A stretch of 64,000 nucleotides of DNA from Mesotoga sp. UBA6090. Lineage in GTDB: Bacteria > Thermotogota > Thermotogae > Petrotogales > Kosmotogaceae. This document shows positions 59,080 through 64,000 of the stretch, piece by piece. The notes below the pieces were generated by a model. That model was not told the DNA's origin and did no database searches. It saw nothing but the letters and a program-made list of their open reading frames with translations. Both the position numbers and the translations under genes were made by a program. Location of the stretch: the NCBI RefSeq assembly GCF_002435945.1, contig NZ_DIXC01000057.1, forward strand, positions 1 through 64,000, read 5' to 3'. Within the stretch, counting starts at the first letter, position 1. Each line of letters opens with the position of its first letter.

Positions 59080-61581
59080 TCAGTAGATTACTATCGAAGT
59101 CGAAGCAGAAGCGGGAATGGCTCCCTCCAGCTCGGCAATGGCCATGATATCGTAGGATGCTGGATCGAGATCCTCGACGGCACTTGCCGGTATCACGCAC
59201 TCGAATAGTCCGGCTTCAGTCATTGCGGCTTCGAACTCCCGTGTCTCTTGTCCAACTATCAGGGATAGAGTAACCTTTCCTGTTGTGGCAGGGACTGCCT
59301 CATCTATTGGATAGGTGACTTCTGATACGTAGACATTTACGGGAATATCGCTGCCCTTAGCCACAAAGGCAGGTGTTTCCAAGCTGTCTATCTCCATCCT
59401 TATGGCTTTCAGTTCTTCTATCCAGTATGTGTCTTCGTATGGATAGTCGGGATCTCTGAAAGCTCTCAATTCCATGTAGTTTGAACTTGAGTCGAATTTT
59501 GACAGATAGAATGGCCCATTGCTTATATAGGCGTGGCCGTAGTTGTCAATGAATTTGATTGCCGCATCGTATCTCCCTATAACATAGGCTTCATCCACGA
59601 ACTCCTTTATGTAGTTGGGAATATACTTCCTCTCTTTCATTTCAACAAGCTTGGCTCTTACATCCTTTACACATGCCGGAGCTATGGCATCTACTTCGGT
59701 GAAGGCGGGATCCATTGTAATTGAGTAAGCAGTACCCGATTCGCTTCCTTCAGTTACCAGTAACGACATGGCTTCCGCTATCTCCCAGGCACAGCCAACC
59801 GGATGGCCAGATGAAGAAACGCTTATACCCGGTGCTCCCCAGCTAGCAACCCTGTCCTTGCTCGCCGGGAAGTTGTAATTGAAGTAGACGGTTATTGTAT
59901 TGTCCTCGTTCAGAACCCAACCTATGATAGTGTCGAGGCCGCTCTGAAGAGAAGAAGAATATGCCTGTTCGTACTGGAGATCATCGTCGCCCTCTTTGTT
60001 CGCCCACTCCATCTGGAATGCCTGAGCATAGAGGAAGTCAACGATCGTGATAGGCTGCCCATGGTGAAGTTTGCCAAACTTAAACTCGTAGGTAGCCATG
60101 GAGATCGACTTGTTTCCTTCTCCAACTTCTAGCCAGGCTTCGTTAAACGGGCAGTAATTGATAGCATTAGCAGGTACCTCGAAATCTCCAACAACGTCTC
60201 CTTCTTCATTACGTCGAGCCTTAGTTTGAACTTCAACCGGTACCGCCCTTAGAGGTGTTGGGATAGCCGAAGCGGGGCTTTCAAACATCGCTGAATCGTA
60301 AAGGTTTTCGGCAATGTAATTCGAATAGACGCTGTCAAAACCGTCTGTTCCTATCGGGTCCCAAGCATCCATAAAGAGAGACCCCATAGCCGAGAACTGT
60401 GTTATGAATAGCGTTCGGTCATCTGTAACGGCCGTTCTTATCGACCATGTGTTTAGACCGTCTCCCAGCCCATAGGCAAACCTCTGTTTGAGTCTTGATT
60501 CGTTCGCGACAAAGAAGTCAAGCTGATTGACGACGTATATCCTGACAGCTTCTTCCAGACCGAGTTCAAGACCTCTGAGAGCAAGTTCCCAGTACTCCTC
60601 TTCTGTCAAGAAGTTACCGGTGTAAGCCTTTAGTGTGACTTCATCGATCTCATCCTGTTCGTAATTCCAGAAGCCTTCCGTCATTCCGCCCGGCATGTAT
60701 CCATACCAGGGAGCGTACATTTGCGCGACGATATGTTCCCAGAAGGCCCTCGTTGCACCGGCTCCCCAGCCTTCCGTATACATCTGCCAGGTAAACTCTG
60801 CCGGATCGCCTCCGTAGACAACGTTACTGCACTTAATCCTGTCCCAGTACATTCTTTCCGCCTTCAGTCCCGCCTTTTCAAGCTGGTCGGCGATGTAGTC
60901 TCCTTCCTTTAGACGACCTTGAGGATCATCTACTCTAATAGCAATCTTGATTGTTACGGGCTCATTATCGAAGTACCAGAAGCCATCTCCTTGCTTGACA
61001 AGTCTTCCGGCATTCTCCGGTAGTGCGGCTGCAGCTTGCATAGAACTTTCTATTACTTCCAAAGCTCTCGCTTCGTTCCCCTCAGCCGTCATGCCAAACT
61101 TTGTGGCGAGAAGGTTGTACCTGTACGTTCCCGGCTGGCCAGTTGTTGCCATGGTGAACGCAGGGGTGCCAGCTCCTCCAAGGATCTCATCGACAAGATA
61201 CTGCCTGTTAATCAGGTCGTTCATCGCGAACCTGATATCTCTGATGGCGAATGCGTTGAAATATTCTTTGCCTCCAACTTCAACGACATAAGGCGCTTCG
61301 TTTGGAATCGGATTCATCAGTAGCGACCACGAGCCTGATGGAACGGCATACAAATCAAGCTTGTCTCTAGTGGCCTGATCCAGTCCGAAGATCTGAGGTC
61401 CTGAAAGGCCCCACATGAAGATATCGGTCAGCCCTTCTGCAGTATCTTTCAGAGCGATCTCTTCGGACATCCTAACGTTGAAATAGACTAGATCGGGATA
61501 CGGACCCTTCTGCACACCCAACACTAGTCCTCCGAGCAATAGCACCGTAACCAACGCAACAGAAATCAGCTTTCTTCTCAC
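59080..61581 (-). CDS. Very long peptide-type substrate-binding protein
   Basis: An 833-residue exported protein related to family 5 solute-binding proteins. Signal peptide R-R-K-L-I-S-V-A-L-V-T-V-L-L-L (no lipobox), family-like segments I-R-D-I-R-F-A-M-N-D-L-I-N-R near 113-126 and the central I-T-I-V-D-F-L-Y-A-Q-A-F near 526-537. The usual length is 500-600; here about 100 extra residues (from about 730) form a beta-rich, Ig-like C-terminal domain. GTG start behind GGAGG. No permease or ATPase gene is adjacent, so it either serves a transporter encoded elsewhere or has a different role at the cell surface. Confidence 0.8.
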   Translation of the reverse strand: MRRKLISVALVTVLLLGGLVLGVQKGPYPDLVYFNVRMSEEIALKDTAEGLTDIFMWGLSGPQIFGLDQATRDKLDLYAVPSGSWSLLMNPIPNEAPYVVEVGGKEYFNAFAIRDIRFAMNDLINRQYLVDEILGGAGTPAFTMATTGQPGTYRYNLLATKFGMTAEGNEARALEVIESSMQAAAALPENAGRLVKQGDGFWYFDNEPVTIKIAIRVDDPQGRLKEGDYIADQLEKAGLKAERMYWDRIKCSNVVYGGDPAEFTWQMYTEGWGAGATRAFWEHIVAQMYAPWYGYMPGGMTEGFWNYEQDEIDEVTLKAYTGNFLTEEEYWELALRGLELGLEEAVRIYVVNQLDFFVANESRLKQRFAYGLGDGLNTWSIRTAVTDDRTLFITQFSAMGSLFMDAWDPIGTDGFDSVYSNYIAENLYDSAMFESPASAIPTPLRAVPVEVQTKARRNEEGDVVGDFEVPANAINYCPFNEAWLEVGEGNKSISMATYEFKFGKLHHGQPITIVDFLYAQAFQMEWANKEGDDDLQYEQAYSSSLQSGLDTIIGWVLNEDNTITVYFNYNFPASKDRVASWGAPGISVSSSGHPVGCAWEIAEAMSLLVTEGSESGTAYSITMDPAFTEVDAIAPACVKDVRAKLVEMKERKYIPNYIKEFVDEAYVIGRYDAAIKFIDNYGHAYISNGPFYLSKFDSSSNYMELRAFRDPDYPYEDTYWIEELKAIRMEIDSLETPAFVAKGSDIPVNVYVSEVTYPIDEAVPATTGKVTLSLIVGQETREFEAAMTEAGLFECVIPASAVEDLDPASYDIMAIAELEGAIPASASTSIVIY

Positions 61582-62115
61582 TTTCCTTCGCCTCCTTTAG
61601 TGATTATCATTTCGAAGGAAACACGATTTCGGCTGGAGCAAGGCTGTTTCAGCTAGACACGAGAAGTAACGATTAGAAATTACTATAAAGCAAAGAATCT
61701 CTGGTAGTATTTGACTTGATGCTGAAGTAATCCATGCTTCACGAAGAAGCTAATGTGTTTGCAAGATTATTATATTACATTCATATGCAAAATCAGAAGA
61801 ACAAATAGACCCGATTTACGGTGTCTTTGCCAGATAAAACCAGCCCCGTTATTTTGTCTTTCGATAACTCCTTTTTGTGCGAGAATACTTCATGAAATAG
61901 CTTTTCGATAACACTGAGAAGTTCATTTTCCTGCTTTAGAACATTGCAGAAATACTTATTGTTCCTTTTTCAATGACTTGATAATCTCTCGTTATCCAGA
62001 TTCTTAGTCTCAAAACCCGTAATACCAATCAATCCATCAATATTGACCAAACTCAATTAGATCGTGCTTTCTCACCTTGATTCAACAATTAGTGCGATAT
62101 GATAACACTTTCGTG
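61582..62115. other. Gene-free region upstream of the orphan SBP gene
   Basis: About 530 bp, AT-rich, presumably with the promoter of the SBP gene on the minus strand. No clear -35/-10 pair, terminator or repeat was identified. Small open frames lack ribosome sites. Confidence 0.4.
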
Positions 62116-63297
62116 CTACTGCCCGAAGAAAGACTTGATGAAAATTCTAACTACTTCGGCTCCCCCAATGAAGGTGCCTACGCTGCTTCCGACATTTGCA
62201 AAGACTACTATAAGAAGAATCTTTGTGACTCTGTTTTTCCAGAAGCCTTTGAAAGAGTTGACATCTTCGTTCAGATTCTCAAAGTCGGAGACCTTGGGTT
62301 TCCTCACAAGAGCCTCTACAAGGCCGGCAAACCACCCAGCAGCAAGAAGCGGATTCAATGAACTTACAGGGGCAACAAGAAACGCCGTCAGTATAGAGAG
62401 TGGGTGGCCAAGAGCTGCAATAGTCCCCAGAGCAGAAAGCGATCCGTTCCAGAGGATCCAGCTGAGAATCTGATCAAATCCGGCATCGCGATTCACTATA
62501 ATCGTTGAAACAATCAAGCTGATGATCGCTATCGAGATCGTCCAGCCGATTATCTTGCCGGTCTTCTTCTTCGGGGGGATCTTGGTGAGTGCCGCAAGGT
62601 CCTGATCCTCTTTTATAGCCTCTTTCAAACCCGGGACATGTCCGGCACCAACGACTGCGACTACTTTCTTTCCGGGAGCCGTCTTGATCTTCTGGGCAAG
62701 GTACTTGTCCCTTTCGTCGATCAATGACTCCTTGAGTTGCGGGAAGGACTTCGCAAGCTCACTGAGTGCAGAGGTCAACATATCTCCCGACTTCATCTTA
62801 TCGAGATCTTCTTCTGTAATCTTCTCATCGCTGAAAATTGACAGAACCAGAGTAAAGAAGAGTTTCGTCTTTCCCCAGAAGCCAAGATTTCCCCATATTC
62901 TTGCGAAAGTAACCTGAATATCTCTATCCGCAAGAACAAGCTGCGCCCCTGTCTCTTTTGCCGACTCAATAGCCTGCAGCATCTCCTGTCCTGCCTGGAT
63001 TCCTATTTGCTTTGCCATTCTCTTTTGATAAGAGGAAAGTATAAGGTTAGCTAGCAGAAGAAAAGACTTCTTCTCCTTTACTACCTTTGCGATATCGGTC
63101 TTCTTCCATCTATCCTGATCCTGCATCGACTGATAACGGGAGATGCACAACTCTACTGCAACGGAATCGGGTTTTTCCTCTTCGATAATCGTCTTGACTT
63201 CTTCGGCGCTGTGCTTTGATACGTGAGCGGTACCGATAATTATCAATTCTTTGTCATCAAGCATTATTCTGTGTACTGTCTCGGACAACGAAATCAC
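62116..63297 (-). CDS. TraB/PrgY/GumN-family membrane protein
   Basis: A 393-residue protein with an N-terminal TraB domain (about 1-220) and several C-terminal hydrophobic segments (about 250-390, roughly four to five). Family motifs: I-I-G-T-A-H-V-S-K-H-S near 20-30, the V-A-V-E-L-C block near 44-49, and V-V-A-V-V-G-A-G-H-V-P-G near 213-224 with the second conserved G-x-x-H. Members include pheromone-shutdown proteins and Tiki-like metalloproteases; the bacterial and archaeal role is unclear. The start may be GTG 63297 or TTG 63288, which has AAAGG at better spacing. Confidence 0.85.
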   Translation of the reverse strand: MISLSETVHRIMLDDKELIIIGTAHVSKHSAEEVKTIIEEEKPDSVAVELCISRYQSMQDQDRWKKTDIAKVVKEKKSFLLLANLILSSYQKRMAKQIGIQAGQEMLQAIESAKETGAQLVLADRDIQVTFARIWGNLGFWGKTKLFFTLVLSIFSDEKITEEDLDKMKSGDMLTSALSELAKSFPQLKESLIDERDKYLAQKIKTAPGKKVVAVVGAGHVPGLKEAIKEDQDLAALTKIPPKKKTGKIIGWTISIAIISLIVSTIIVNRDAGFDQILSWILWNGSLSALGTIAALGHPLSILTAFLVAPVSSLNPLLAAGWFAGLVEALVRKPKVSDFENLNEDVNSFKGFWKNRVTKILLIVVFANVGSSVGTFIGGAEVVRIFIKSFFGQ

Positions 63298-63406
63298 CCT
63301 TTCGATTTGACTATCAAACTCTATTTAATCACAATCTTGCACTCAGCTCGTCTTTATGAGATTATCAATTATATAGCTGATTAGATATTCCTGGGGAGGT
63401 GTTCTC

Positions 63407-64000
63407 TTGAGCAATCCCGCAAGAGCAGAAATCGGAGATCTGCAAGGAATGATTGACCTTGCATCTCTTGTCTTCAAGAGCGAAATGGGAAAGATCTTTC
63501 CTGTTTTGTTTTCAGAAGAGAATGTTGAAAACATGACAATCGTTAAGGAGGACGGGAGGCCGGTGTCGATGATCGGCTTACTTCCTAGAGAAATATCTTT
63601 ATTCGGACACAGGATTAAGGCCGGCCTTATCGGTTCAGTCTGCACTCACCCGGACTACCGTGGGAAGAACTACGGCGCCGTGAATCTCGCGAAGGCCGAA
63701 GAACTCGCAATAGATATTGGCCTAGCAATTCTCATAATTTCCGGAGGGAGAGGCTTGTACCAGCGGTTCGGAGCGGTAAGACCGCCGGGCATGAAGAGAA
63801 TTCTCGTTAAGCCGGGAAGAACAGCTTCTATGAGAGAAGCGAGGATTTCAGACATAGATAAGATTCTCTATCTCCACAGAATGAAACCCTTGAGATACAT
63901 CAGAAACTTCACTGATTTCGAGAAAACCTTCTCAACGGGTTACGCGGAGGCACGTAAGGCAAAAACCTTCTTGAGTGAAAAGGCATACATTACCGTTGTC
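63407..64000 (+). CDS. GNAT-family acetyltransferase, cut by window end
   Basis: An open frame of 198 codons to the window edge. TTG at 63407 has GGGGAGG upstream. The N-terminal GNAT domain shows V-S-M-I-G-L-L near 57-63, then the acetyl-CoA loop T-H-P-D-Y-R-G-K-N-Y-G near 82-92 (R-G-K-N-Y-G), followed by a second helical/beta part, as in Eis-like or two-domain acetyltransferases. It is transcribed divergently from the TraB gene. The C-terminus and hence the full domain plan are not visible. Confidence 0.8.
   Translation, partial: MSNPARAEIGDLQGMIDLASLVFKSEMGKIFPVLFSEENVENMTIVKEDGRPVSMIGLLPREISLFGHRIKAGLIGSVCTHPDYRGKNYGAVNLAKAEELAIDIGLAILIISGGRGLYQRFGAVRPPGMKRILVKPGRTASMREARISDIDKILYLHRMKPLRYIRNFTDFEKTFSTGYAEARKAKTFLSEKAYITVV

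Noticed and set aside
61036..61323. Plus-strand frame within the orphan SBP gene
   Set aside because: Antisense shadow of a coding region with a clear signal peptide and terminator.

Overview
The window looks like a chromosomal segment of a Thermotogota bacterium, most likely a mesophilic Mesotoga/Kosmotoga-type member. This is an inference from moderate GC, CUT1 sugar importers without their own ATPase, substrate-binding proteins (SBPs) with plain signal peptides and no lipobox (suggesting a toga periplasm), GTG/TTG starts behind strong GGAGG sites, and the gene mix. No rRNA, tRNA, CRISPR array, insertion sequence or prophage was seen.

Layout. 0.25-9.1 kb: a GNAT acetyltransferase, a nucleoside phosphorylase, a decayed secreted-protein gene, a cofactor operon (pncB-type gene, pdxS, pdxT, class II amidotransferase) and an envelope-stress-like operon (DUF2089, YvlB-like, DUF4097, LiaF-like). 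9.3-18.7 kb: a LacI-controlled glycoside operon (lacI, SBP, two permeases, GH5-like, GH1-like, GH2) with tandem operators. 18.9-21.3 kb: TrhA/hemolysin III, PdxA and a histidine-less Hpt-like protein. 21.8-38.9 kb: a peptidoglycan-salvage region. 39.7-51.4 kb: a 13-gene ribose-type operon with RbsABCD, two sugar kinases, a DeoC-family aldolase and a hexulose-phosphate synthase/isomerase pair. 51.5-64 kb: a membrane diguanylate cyclase, an EtfB-EtfA-lactate dehydrogenase operon, a class II aldolase, an orphan 833-residue SBP, a TraB-family protein and a GNAT gene cut by the window end.

The centrepiece is the salvage region. It holds a CUT1 importer, NamZ (DUF1343 exo-muramidase), a BadF-type amino-sugar kinase, a GntR regulator, MurQ, NagZ, an AmiE-like serine hydrolase of the beta-lactamase fold, AnmK and a complete Dpp/Opp-type peptide importer. 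It parallels the Bacillus subtilis murQ-murR-murP-amiE-nagZ-namZ cluster, but the PTS importer MurP is replaced by an ABC importer plus a cytoplasmic kinase. NamZ, NagZ and the AmiE-like enzyme show no signal peptide, so whole muropeptides or disaccharides are probably imported and taken apart inside the cell. MurNAc would be phosphorylated by the kinase, anhydro-MurNAc by AnmK, both would meet at MurQ, and freed peptides could enter by the Dpp-type system. A 15-bp motif, TAGTATGAWTATACA, occurs in front of the sugar-importer gene and at the nagZ promoter, and is a candidate operator tying the region together.

Two themes recur. Each of the four SBP-first transport operons has a perfect stem-loop just after the SBP gene, as expected for keeping SBP levels above those of the membrane parts. 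A mosaic noncoding repeat of about 0.5-0.65 kb with inverted ends fills three gene-free gaps at 30.2, 38.9 and 57 kb.
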